Shown one piece after another: positions 42,517 through 50,697 of a stretch of DNA of 64,000 nt. The notes beneath the pieces were generated by a model. That model saw only the letters and a program-made list of their open reading frames with translations, made no database searches and was not told where the DNA came from. Origin of the DNA: Sphaerimonospora sp050942215 (GTDB lineage Bacteria > Actinomycetota > Actinomycetes > Streptosporangiales > Streptosporangiaceae); contig NZ_CP192056.1 in assembly GCF_050942215.1 (NCBI RefSeq), positions 4,712,001 to 4,776,000 of the forward strand. The letters run 5' to 3'. The translations under genes and the position numbers were made by a program. Numbering within the stretch: the stretch's first letter is position 1; each line of letters begins with the position of its first letter.

Positions 42517-43941
42517 TCAGAGAAGCGGTCTGCCGGCTCTGGCGGCGAAATCGCGTACATCGAGCCGTCCACCCCAGCGGGCCACCAGCCGGTCGCGCAG
42601 ACCGCGAAGCTCCTGGCTGATCATGGAGGTGGGCATGGCGACCGCCTCGGCGAGCACCGGCTCGGCGACCACGAGCGCGGCCTCCGCGTTCCCCGCACAG
42701 GCGTAGCCGTCGGCCAGCCGTAGCGTGAGCATCACCCGGGTCTGCCGCATGTGCGGCGCCAGATGACGTAGCGACCTCTCGATCGCCTGGACCGCCAGAC
42801 CGGCCACCGACCGGCCGGCCGTGACCGCGGCGATGTCGCGCAGCGCGCCGCCGGTGTTCGCCTCGACGTGGAGGTGACCTGCGGCGCCGCACAGCCAGGG
42901 CGCCTCGAATTCGTCGCGTTCGCCGAACCGGGCCAGGTGCATCCTGGCCTGCGCGATGTACCGGTGGCACTCGGCCGCGTCACCGCCCAGCGCGTGTGCC
43001 CGGGCCTCGTAGAGATCGGCCAGTGCCGCCGCCCACTCCCGGCCCGGTCCGGCCGCGCGGATGCCCCGCGCGTACGCCAGAGCGGACTGCGGGTCGCTCT
43101 CCAGCCGCGCGAGCGTGCTCATGTCCCCGAGGAGGGACACCCGCGTCTCGAGATCTTCGGCCATCGCCGCCCAGCGCAGGCCGGCGCCGAACCAGGCCGC
43201 CGCCATGCCGTTGCGGCCGCGCTGCATCCGCAGTACGGCGGCCAGTTGCGCGTAGCCGGCGGCGAGGCTGAGCAGCGCCCGCCGGTACGGCCCGGCGAGC
43301 ACCTCCATCCATCGCGCGATCGCGTGCAGCGCGTGCTCGACCACCGTGACCAGCATCGCGGCCGCCCGCTCGTCACCCGCCTGCCAGTACGCCGCCAGGA
43401 GCGCGGCCAGCACGTGTACGGCGTCGGCGTCGATGCTCTGCGGGGGCGGGGAGGTCTGGTCGAACGCGCAGGACGCGAGATAGCTCGACAGCGCCTCGGC
43501 CGGAACGGGCACCACGCAGCCGTCGGTGCCGTGAAGCGGGCACGCGACCCCGTAACTGGGCAGATGCGACGGCCAGCTCAGCGTTTCGAGGATCTCCAGG
43601 TCGGCCAGCAGCGCCCTGCCGTCCCCGGGCAGCGGATCGGACGGGGACAGCCCGGGCCCGATCCCGGCCTGCCCCGGCAGGGCGGCGGCCGTGTAGGCCG
43701 CCTGAAGTTCCCCGCCCGTGCCCAGCAGGTCGTCGAGCCGGCGCACGAGGCGCGGGGACGGCTCCCGGTTCCCGCCCTCCAGCTTGCTGATCGCGCTGTG
43801 GTCGTAGCCGACGTGGATGCCGACCTGCGCCTGGGTGAGTCCGGCCCGGCGCCGCCAGTGCCGCAGACATCGGCCGAACTCCTCCCATCGTGCCGGCACC
43901 CGGACGGCTGGAGGGTTCGCGTGAGCAGTCTCGGCGTCCAC
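42517..43941 (-). CDS. XRE family helix-turn-helix regulator with TPR-like C-terminal region
   Basis: 474 residues. An N-terminal Cro/C1 HTH (RRRAGLTQAQVGIHVGYDHS, AISKLEGGNREPSPRLVRRL) is followed by a long helical, Ala/Arg-rich region of TPR-like character (about 170-470). This is the common architecture of actinomycete XRE regulators found near small DUF397 partners, but no DUF397 gene is next to it here. Targets and signal are unknown. GTG start at 43941. Confidence 0.85.
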   Translation of the reverse strand: MDAETAHANPPAVRVPARWEEFGRCLRHWRRRAGLTQAQVGIHVGYDHSAISKLEGGNREPSPRLVRRLDDLLGTGGELQAAYTAAALPGQAGIGPGLSPSDPLPGDGRALLADLEILETLSWPSHLPSYGVACPLHGTDGCVVPVPAEALSSYLASCAFDQTSPPPQSIDADAVHVLAALLAAYWQAGDERAAAMLVTVVEHALHAIARWMEVLAGPYRRALLSLAAGYAQLAAVLRMQRGRNGMAAAWFGAGLRWAAMAEDLETRVSLLGDMSTLARLESDPQSALAYARGIRAAGPGREWAAALADLYEARAHALGGDAAECHRYIAQARMHLARFGERDEFEAPWLCGAAGHLHVEANTGGALRDIAAVTAGRSVAGLAVQAIERSLRHLAPHMRQTRVMLTLRLADGYACAGNAEAALVVAEPVLAEAVAMPTSMISQELRGLRDRLVARWGGRLDVRDFAARAGRPLL

Positions 43942-44343
43942 CGGGCTCCCAAGGAGTGCGCGGAAATTGCGGGTGACATGACCGCCCGGGCGTACACGAG
44001 GGCGCCGAAGCGTGCGTGCACCGCACGCGTCCGGTGGCCGTGCGCGACCGGTGCGCGTGCGCGAACGGGTACGTCGCGCTGATCTGGTAGGCGGCCGCCT
44101 CTTTATGGAGATTTTATTAAGATCGGTCGAATCGTAGCTCTACCGCGCATACCCGACAAGACCCGATTTGACGCCTTCTGTCGCGTTCTCGTCCCCGCTC
44201 GCCGGCGAAGTCCATGTCGTCGTGGATCCGGCCGAGGTCGAAGCCGTCCACGGGCCTCCTCCGGGCCCGCGGCGGATCTCCCGGACCGGGCGGGAGGCGA
44301 TCTGTAGATCTTGGTGTGGCTATAAGGTGAGAAATCATTTTCT
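43942..44343. other. Divergent control region between XRE and LeuE-like genes
   Basis: About 400 bp including an AT-rich patch (GGAGATTTTATTAAGATC near 44108) and, close to the exporter, TGGCTATAAGGTGAG with a -10-like TATAAG. No gene is evident. Confidence 0.5.
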
Positions 44344-45015
44344 GTGGGAGCACCGTTGTTCTTCGGCATCACCAATATCTGGGCCTACGTCGTCGGCTCG
44401 TTCCTCATCATCCTGCTGCCCGGCCCCAACTCGCTGTTCGTACTCTCCGCCGCGGCCAGGCGAGGCGTCAGGTACGGATACCGCGCCGCGTGCGGGGTCT
44501 TCGTCGGCGACAGCGTGCTGATGTTCCTCTCCGCCGCCGGCGTCGCCTCGCTGCTGAAGTCGACGCCGCTGCTGTTCTCGGCGGTCAAGTACTCCGGGGC
44601 GGCGTACCTGGCGTGGATCGGCTTCGGCCTGGTGCGCGCGGCGTGGAGGTCGCTGCGCTCCCCCGCCGCGCCCCAGGAGGTCGAGACGGCCGAGGAGTCC
44701 ATGCCGCCGGAGAACGGCCCATTCCGCAGGGCTCTGACGATCAGCCTGCTCAACCCCAAGGCGATCCTGTTCTTCGTGGCGTTCTTCGTGCAGTTCGTGG
44801 ACCCGGCGTACGCCACTCCCGCGCTGTCCTTCCTGATCCTCGCGCTGATCATCCAGGTCTTCAGCTTCGCCTATCTGACGATGCTCATCTTCGGGGGCAC
44901 CTTCCTCGCCGACCGTTTCCGGCGGCGGCGCAGGCTGTCGGCGGGCCTGACCTCGGGGGCGGGCGTCCTGTTCCTGGGCTTCGGCGCCAAACTGGCCACG
45001 GCCACGCTGAGCTGA
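44344..45015 (+). CDS. leuE: LysE family amino acid exporter, LeuE-like
   Basis: 223 residues, six membrane segments. The RhtB/LysE hallmarks are present: LLPGPNSLFVLSAAARRGVR, ACGVFVGDSVLMFLSAAGVA and SLLNPKAILFFVAFFVQFVD. Along its length it follows Escherichia coli LeuE (YeaS), which exports leucine and related amino acids, including the NPKAILF...FFVQF stretch and the GFGAKLATATLS end. GTG at 44344; AAGGTGAG upstream is rather distant (about 13 bases), so the start is not certain. The symbol is by similarity to E. coli LeuE; the substrate is inferred. Confidence 0.85.
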   Translation: MGAPLFFGITNIWAYVVGSFLIILLPGPNSLFVLSAAARRGVRYGYRAACGVFVGDSVLMFLSAAGVASLLKSTPLLFSAVKYSGAAYLAWIGFGLVRAAWRSLRSPAAPQEVETAEESMPPENGPFRRALTISLLNPKAILFFVAFFVQFVDPAYATPALSFLILALIIQVFSFAYLTMLIFGGTFLADRFRRRRRLSAGLTSGAGVLFLGFGAKLATATLS

Positions 45016-45091
45016 TCGACAGACAGCCACAGAACGTTACAAATTGGCAGGTTAGAGGGCACTGGACGCAAAAATCAGGTAATGTCCGGGC

Positions 45092-45970
45092 ATGTCCGGC
45101 GCCTCGTTCCCCCGCATCCAGACCGTCACCGGCGCGGTTCCCGTCTCGGAGCTGAACGGACCGGTGCTGCCCCACGAGCATATGCGCACCGACACCCGCT
45201 GGGCCATCGGTGTGGACTCCGATCCGTACCGCTGGCTGGACGAGGAACGCCACATCATCCCGGAGATCAGGGTGATCGGGCGGGAGCACGGCCTCACGCT
45301 GATCGTCGAGCACAGTTGCCTGGGCATGGCGAGGGATCCGGCCGCGCTGGCCCGTGTCGCCATGGACACCCGGGTCCACATCGTGGCGGCGACCGGCTTC
45401 GCGGCCGAGCCGTTCTCCGGCGGGCTGATCCGGCACCGCGACACGGACGAGCTCACCGGCGACCTGCTGCGGGAGATCGGCGCCGGACTCGACGGGACCG
45501 GCACCCGCCCGGGGCTGATCGTTGCGGCGTCCTGGGGCGAGACCCCGACTCCCGCCGAGGAGCGCGCGGTAATCGCGGCGGCCCGTGCCTCGCTGCACAC
45601 CGATCTCCCGGTGGCCACCGAGGGCCTCCACCTGCTGGAGCTCCTGCTCGCCAACGGCGTTCCCGCGCACCGCCTGAGCGTTCGCGGCGCCGACGCCCCC
45701 ACCCAGCGCAAGATCGCCGAAACCGGGGCCTACGTGAGCGTCCGCGAGGCCGAGCACGCCCTCGCCCTCCTGGACGCCGGCCACGCCGAGCAGGTGCTCC
45801 TCAGCAGCGGGGTGGAGCGCCAGGAGCACGTCGCCGCCTATGGCGGGCACGGGTACGGCCGGCTGTTCGACGTGCTCGTGCCCACCCTGACCGCCGCCGG
45901 CGTCGACGACGACACCCTCCACCTGATCACCAGCGAGAATCCCCTGTGCTGGCTGACCGGCGAAGGGTGA
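45092..45970 (+). CDS. Phosphotriesterase-family (PHP/amidohydrolase) protein with degenerate metal site
   Basis: 292 residues. The N-terminal HxH of phosphotriesterases is there (VLPHEHMRTD), and the overall TIM-barrel pattern (LTLIVEHSCLGMARDPAALA; FAAEPF; LLSSGVE) follows the family. The other ligands are not found: the carbamylated-Lys segment reads GLIVAASWGE, the ITTHT-like His segment reads VATEG, the GHxD segment reads VRGAD, and the late Asp site reads LSSGV. Either it binds one metal or it has lost catalysis. Many family members are lactonases or resiniferatoxin-type hydrolases. ATG at 45092 begins the family-typical start. Confidence 0.75.
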   Translation: MSGASFPRIQTVTGAVPVSELNGPVLPHEHMRTDTRWAIGVDSDPYRWLDEERHIIPEIRVIGREHGLTLIVEHSCLGMARDPAALARVAMDTRVHIVAATGFAAEPFSGGLIRHRDTDELTGDLLREIGAGLDGTGTRPGLIVAASWGETPTPAEERAVIAAARASLHTDLPVATEGLHLLELLLANGVPAHRLSVRGADAPTQRKIAETGAYVSVREAEHALALLDAGHAEQVLLSSGVERQEHVAAYGGHGYGRLFDVLVPTLTAAGVDDDTLHLITSENPLCWLTGEG

Positions 45971-46001
45971 TCCCCCTCACCCCCCACCCCCACCCCAGGG
46001 C

Positions 46002-46236
46002 GTGATCTTGCGAAAACTCGCAGACATTACCCTTGACCTGCACATACCCCTTTCGTGATCTTGCAGAAACTTGCAAGCACCACACCCCACCTGCGGCTTC
46101 GGCACCCGTGATCTTGCACTGCAAGATCACGAATGATGTTTCCCCAGGTCAATTGAGGTACGTGCGAGTTTCTGCAAGATCACGACGCGGGTCGTCCCAG
46201 CTCAAGGCACTCATCTGCGAGCAATTACAAGATCAC
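46002..46236. repeat. Palindromic 53-bp-phased repeat element, copy B
   Basis: Same architecture as the element at 39590. Motif copies start at 46002, 46055 and 46108 (direct); the inverted copies occupy 46120-46130, 46173-46183 and 46226-46236, at exact 53-bp steps. The central pair is separated by 1 bp instead of 12. The outermost left copy reads GTGATCTTGCGAAA and the outermost right copy GTGATCTTGTAATT in both elements, so unit identity is conserved by position. It lies between convergent gene ends. Function is unknown; a role as bidirectional terminator or phased protein-binding array is possible. Confidence 0.9.
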
Positions 46237-46255
46237 GGCAACTGGCTGTGGGGGA

Positions 46256-47689
46256 TCAGGAGTCGAAGCCGAGGCCCAGGGCGTCGAGCAGGCGCAGCCA
46301 GGCGTTGCGCCGGCCCCGGCGGGCGTCGGCACGGGCCAACGACCAGCGGGTGAGCTGGACGACGCCCGACCGGAACGGCTCGGGCGGGAACGGCAGCGGC
46401 TTCTCCCTGACCATGCGCAGCCGGGTCCGCTCGGTCTGTCCGCCGCCGAAGCCGGGACCGCCCAGATCCGGCCCGCCGAGCAGGTCGAGCATCACGTTGG
46501 CGCCGAACCGGGTGGCGCCGACGCCCAGCCCCGTGTAGCCCACCGCATAGGCGAGGCGGGAGCCGTACGCGGTGCCGAAGAAGGCGCTGAACCGGCTGCA
46601 GGTGTCGATGACCCCGCCCCAGCGGTGGGTGAAGCGCACCCCTTCGAGCTGCGGGAACGTCTCGTAGAAGTGCCTGGCGAGCTTCTCGAACGTGGCGTCC
46701 CGCTGGTCGTGGGACGCCTTGATCAGGCCGCCGTTGTGGTAGATCGCGTCATAGCCGCCCCACAGGATCCGGTTGTCGTCGGTCAGCCGGTAGTAGTGGA
46801 ACTGGTTGGCGGAGTCGCCGACGCCCTGCCTGTTCCGCCAGCCGAGCTCGGCCAGCCGTGCGGGCGACAGCGGCTCGGTCATCAGCGCGTAGTCGTACAC
46901 GGGCACGAGGAAGTGCCCGAGCCTGCGCAGCAACGGCGGGAAGACGCCGGTGCCGAGCGCCACCCGCCGGGCCCTGACCCTGCCCCCGGGGGTGTCCAGC
47001 TCCAGCGGCCTCCCACCGTCGCGCACCGACCTGACCGGCGTGTGCTCGAAGATCCGAACACCGAGTCGCAGGCAGGCGTCTCTCAGTCCCCAGGCCAGCC
47101 GGGCCGGGTCGACCATGGCGGTCCCATCCCGGTCCCACAGGGCGCCGAGGTATGTCGGGGAGTCCACCTCGGCCCGCGTCTGCTCCCGGTCGAGCCGGTC
47201 CAGCCGCAGGCCGAGCGACGCGGCGGCCCGCGCCTCCTCCTCCAGGCCGGCGAGCTGCCACTCCTCGGTGGCGACGTGCAGTTCGCCGGTGCGCTCGAAC
47301 GAGCAGTCGATGCCGTACCGCGTGACCGTCGCCTCGATCTCGGTCAGATTCCGCCGCCCGAGCCGCTCCAGCGTGGAGATCTCCTCGGGCCAGCGCCGCA
47401 GCCCGTTGCCCAGACCGTGGGTGATGCTGGCGGCGCAGAAGCCGCCGTTGCGGCCGGAGGCCGCCCATCCGATCCGACGGCCCTCCAGCAGGACCACGTC
47501 GAGCGACGGCTCCCGCTCCTTGGCCAGCAGCGCGGCCCACAGGCCGGAGAAGCCGCCACCGACCACGGCCAGATCGCAGGTCGTCCCGCCCCCGAGCCGC
47601 GGCAGCGGCTCCGGCGCGATCGGCCGGTCGAGCCAGTACGGCTTGCGCTCCGCGTCAGCGAGTGCCTTCAGCGGATCCACACATTTCAC
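46256..47689 (-). CDS. FAD-dependent amine oxidoreductase (PuuB/DAO-like)
   Basis: 477 residues. The N-terminal dinucleotide fold CDLAVVGGGFSGLWAALLAK is followed by the flavin contact GWAASGRNGGFC and the DAO-family C-terminal GYTGLGVGATRFGANVMLDL. It resembles gamma-glutamylputrescine oxidoreductase and related amine oxidases that produce an aldehyde and H2O2 or reduced flavin. It is the last gene of the patD-pot operon, 27 bp after potC, which fits oxidation of an imported polyamine. No gamma-glutamylputrescine synthetase gene is in the window, so it may act on free or glutamylated amine. An acidic/Gly-rich insertion (GGPDLGGPGFGGGQT) near residue 405 is unusual. Confidence 0.85.
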   Translation of the reverse strand: MKCVDPLKALADAERKPYWLDRPIAPEPLPRLGGGTTCDLAVVGGGFSGLWAALLAKEREPSLDVVLLEGRRIGWAASGRNGGFCAASITHGLGNGLRRWPEEISTLERLGRRNLTEIEATVTRYGIDCSFERTGELHVATEEWQLAGLEEEARAAASLGLRLDRLDREQTRAEVDSPTYLGALWDRDGTAMVDPARLAWGLRDACLRLGVRIFEHTPVRSVRDGGRPLELDTPGGRVRARRVALGTGVFPPLLRRLGHFLVPVYDYALMTEPLSPARLAELGWRNRQGVGDSANQFHYYRLTDDNRILWGGYDAIYHNGGLIKASHDQRDATFEKLARHFYETFPQLEGVRFTHRWGGVIDTCSRFSAFFGTAYGSRLAYAVGYTGLGVGATRFGANVMLDLLGGPDLGGPGFGGGQTERTRLRMVREKPLPFPPEPFRSGVVQLTRWSLARADARRGRRNAWLRLLDALGLGFDS

Positions 47690-47716
47690 TTCCCTACAGC
47701 GATTCGATCCGCGGCA

Positions 47717-48520
47717 TCAGCCGCGACGGCGGGTCATCAGGGCGTTGACCACGGCGATCAGCACGCCACCCGCGAAGATCAGTGTGCCCATGATGTTGAC
47801 CTGGGGCGGAATGCCCACGCGCGTGGAGCCCCAGATCCACAGCGGGAACGTCAGCGTGCCGCCGGCGGTGAAGTTGGTGATCACGAAGTCGTCGATGGAC
47901 AGCGCGAAGGCCAGCATCGACCCCGCCAGCACACCCGGGAAGATCATCGGCAGGGTGACCAGGCGGAACGTGGTCCAGGTGCCGGCGCCGAGGTCCCTGG
48001 CCGCCTCCTCGAGCGAGCGGTCCAGCGTCATCACCCGGGCCCGGACCGTCACGGCGACGAACGAGATCGAGAACATCACATGCGCGATCACGATCGTCCA
48101 GAACCCCAGCGGCAGGGCGAGCGTGACGAACAGCGACAGCAGCGAGGCGCCCATCACGATCTCGGCACAGGAGATCGCCGCGAACATGACCACGTTCATC
48201 GCCCCGGACCCGCGGAAGCGGTACCGGCCCAGGGCCAGGCCGATCAGCGAGCCGAGCACCCCCGCGATCACCATCGTCAGCAGGGCGATGAGCAGCGAGT
48301 TCTTCAGGGCCTCGGTGAGGTCGCCGATCTCGAACATCTTGCCGTACCACTTGAGGGTGAAGCCCTGCCAGGCGGTGTTGTAGCGGCCCTGGGTGTCGTT
48401 GAACCCGAACAGGATCATCACGGCGATCGGCAGCAGCAGCCAGGCGATCACCAGCCAGGTGAAGATCTGCAGTCCGCGACCGCCCAGCAGCGGCCTGCGC
48501 CCCGGCGCGCGCACGCTCAT
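47717..48520 (-). CDS. potC: Polyamine ABC transporter permease PotC
   Basis: 267 residues, six membrane segments with the MetI-type EAA loop (LEEAARDLGAGTWTTFRLVT). It starts inside the end of potB (4-bp overlap), as in polyamine operons. With PotB it forms the membrane channel for spermidine/putrescine-type solutes. Confidence 0.92.
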   Translation of the reverse strand: MSVRAPGRRPLLGGRGLQIFTWLVIAWLLLPIAVMILFGFNDTQGRYNTAWQGFTLKWYGKMFEIGDLTEALKNSLLIALLTMVIAGVLGSLIGLALGRYRFRGSGAMNVVMFAAISCAEIVMGASLLSLFVTLALPLGFWTIVIAHVMFSISFVAVTVRARVMTLDRSLEEAARDLGAGTWTTFRLVTLPMIFPGVLAGSMLAFALSIDDFVITNFTAGGTLTFPLWIWGSTRVGIPPQVNIMGTLIFAGGVLIAVVNALMTRRRG

Positions 48521-49380
48521 CGGGCCGCCACCTCCAGCACGTCCTCGGTGCCCAGCGCCCTGGCGTAGGCGAAGATGCCGACCAGCAACAGCGCCATCAG
48601 CGTGAACGACAGCGCCGAGGCCGTCGGGTAGTCCTGGGTGATCAGGTACTGGTTCTGGATGACGTTGCCGATCATCGTGGTGTTCGTCCCGCCGAGCACC
48701 GAGGCGTTGACGTAGTCCGAGGTCGCCGGCACGAACGTCATGAGCACACCGGCGAAAACGCCGGGCAGCGACAGCGGGAGCACCACGCGCAGGAACGTCT
48801 GGATCCGGCTCGCGTACAGGTCCCGCGCCGCCTCAAGGACCCGCGGGTCGATCCGCTCCAGCGCCACGTACATCGGCAGCACCATGAACGGCAGGAAGTT
48901 GTACGCGAGGCCGCCGATCACGGCGTACGGCGTGGCCAGCACCCGGAAGTCCTCCGGCAGCAGCCCGATGCCCTTGAGCGGGCCGAGCAGCATGCCGTTG
49001 TCCGACAGCAGGAACTGCCAGGAGATCGTCCGCAGCACGAACGACACCAGGAACGGCAGCAGCAGGAGGAACAGGTAGACCGATTTGCGGCTGCCGCCCT
49101 TGAACGCGATCCAGTACGCCACCGGGAATCCGATGACGATCTGGATCACGGTCGAGGCCAGCCCGTAGATCACCGAACGGATGATCTGGTCGTGGTAGTT
49201 CGTCAGCCCGTCAGCGTAGGAGCGCCAGTTGAAGGTGAACGCGTAGCCGTCCTCCACGCTGCCCGACTGCAGCGACAGCGACAGCATGACCACCATCGGG
49301 ACCACGAAGAAGATCGCGAGCCAGATGCCGCCCGGGAAGATCAGCGCGTACGGCGTGAGCGCCGCCCTGAGCCTGCTCAT
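48517..49380 (-). CDS. potB: Polyamine ABC transporter permease PotB
   Basis: 287 residues, six membrane segments with the EAA-loop (LEAARDLYASRIQTFLRVVL). The PotB-type segment FVPATSDYVNASVLGGTNTT is typical of this family. It overlaps potD and potC by 4 bp on each side, so these genes are translationally coupled. ATG at 49380. Confidence 0.92.
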   Translation of the reverse strand: MSRLRAALTPYALIFPGGIWLAIFFVVPMVVMLSLSLQSGSVEDGYAFTFNWRSYADGLTNYHDQIIRSVIYGLASTVIQIVIGFPVAYWIAFKGGSRKSVYLFLLLLPFLVSFVLRTISWQFLLSDNGMLLGPLKGIGLLPEDFRVLATPYAVIGGLAYNFLPFMVLPMYVALERIDPRVLEAARDLYASRIQTFLRVVLPLSLPGVFAGVLMTFVPATSDYVNASVLGGTNTTMIGNVIQNQYLITQDYPTASALSFTLMALLLVGIFAYARALGTEDVLEVAAR

Positions 49381-50636
49381 GAGGTGGTGATGGGCTGGAA
49401 GACGCTCTCGAACTTCTTGTGCTTGTCGCCGGTGTCGAGGGTGACGTAGTTACGCAGCTTGGCGTAGTCCTCCCGGCTCGGGAACACCAGCGGGCTGTTG
49501 GCGATGGTCTCGAGTTCCTTCTTGTCGTCCCCGGAGGCCTTCGCCGCCTTGTCGAGGATGACGTCCTTGGCCCGGGGGACCGGCGGAATGTAGTTGATGT
49601 ACTCCGCCATGCTCGCCGCGATGTCGGTCTCGTAGAAGAAGTCGATCATCATGATCGCGTCGACCGGGTTGGCCGCCGTGATCGGAATCATGAAGTTGTC
49701 GGTCCAGATCGTGGCGCCCTCGTCCGGAATCACGAACTTCAGGTCGGTGCCGTCGGAGAGGTTCTTCTGGAAGATGTCGCCCGACCACGCCTGGGTGATC
49801 CAGATATCGCCCTTGGCCAACGGATCGATGTACGACTGGTCGTAGTATTTCCGGACGATCCCGGAGTCGCGCTGCTCCTTGAGCTTCTCGGCCGCCTTCT
49901 CCCAGTCGGCCTGGGTGGAGGTGGCCGGGTCGATGCCGAGCAGGAACAACGCGAAGTTCGCGATCTCCTGCGAGTCGGCCATCATGCCGACCTTGCCCTT
50001 GTACTTCGGATCCCACAGCGCGGAGTAGCTCGTGGGCGGGGTGTCGACGTACTTCGGGTTGTACGCGATGCCGGTCATGCCCGAGGCGTACGGGACGGTG
50101 AACACGTTGCCCGGATCGAACGCCCCCTGCTTGTACTGCTCCCCGGCGTTCTCGGCGAAGTTCGGCAGGCGGGCGTGATCGAGCGGCGCCAGGTAGCCCA
50201 GCTTGATCAGCTGGGTGAGCTGGTAGCTGTTGGTGACGATCATCACGTCGTAGCCGATGGACTGCCCAGCGGCGAGCTGCGGCTGGATCTTGGCGTACCA
50301 GGTCCCGGTCTCCTGGATGACCTCCTTGTGGTTCACCGTGATCCCGGTCCGCCTGGTGAACTCCTTGAGCTCGGGCAGCTTGGGATCCATGTAGAGCGGC
50401 CAGTTGGCGAAGTCGATGTGGCCGTTCTGCGTCTTTCCTGACCAGTACTTGTCCACCTCGGACTCCACCTGCGCGGAGGAGGTGGGCCGCGACACGCTCT
50501 TGCCCTGCACACCGCAGGCGGCGAGGGCGAGCCCCGCGGCCGACAGGCCGCTCAGGCGCAGGGCGTCGCGGCGGCCGAGGCGCCGTCCGGTCATGCCGCG
50601 GAGGAAGGCGAGATCCTGCCTGGAGGGGTCGTTCAT
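49377..50636 (-). CDS. potD: Polyamine-binding lipoprotein PotD, Tat-type signal
   Basis: 419 residues. A twin-arginine signal with lipobox (LGRRDALRLSGLSAAGLALA followed by AC) suggests Tat export and lipidation of the Cys. The mature protein has the PotD/PotF fold: FANWPLYMDPKLPELKEFTR, MIVTNSYQLTQLIKLGYL, VPYASGMTGIAYNPKYVD and FMIPITAANPVDAIMMIDFF. It captures polyamines at the cell surface and delivers them to PotBC. ATG at 50636. Overlap with potB is 4 bp; the gap to potA is 61 bp. Confidence 0.93.
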   Translation of the reverse strand: MNDPSRQDLAFLRGMTGRRLGRRDALRLSGLSAAGLALAACGVQGKSVSRPTSSAQVESEVDKYWSGKTQNGHIDFANWPLYMDPKLPELKEFTRRTGITVNHKEVIQETGTWYAKIQPQLAAGQSIGYDVMIVTNSYQLTQLIKLGYLAPLDHARLPNFAENAGEQYKQGAFDPGNVFTVPYASGMTGIAYNPKYVDTPPTSYSALWDPKYKGKVGMMADSQEIANFALFLLGIDPATSTQADWEKAAEKLKEQRDSGIVRKYYDQSYIDPLAKGDIWITQAWSGDIFQKNLSDGTDLKFVIPDEGATIWTDNFMIPITAANPVDAIMMIDFFYETDIAASMAEYINYIPPVPRAKDVILDKAAKASGDDKKELETIANSPLVFPSREDYAKLRNYVTLDTGDKHKKFESVFQPITTS

Positions 50637-50697
50637 GGGGTTGCGCTCCGGGGGAGTTGCTGTGCCTGCTCTGGGTACCGCGCGGTGATCGGTGTGG

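Noticed and set aside
44103..44375. 90-residue minus-strand frame upstream of leuE
   Set aside because: It overlaps the likely leuE promoter and start, is Arg-rich and has no ribosome site.
39590..46236. CRISPR array, because of regular repeat spacing
   Set aside because: Only two complete units per arm, degenerate repeats, two orientations with a palindromic centre, and no cas genes in the window.
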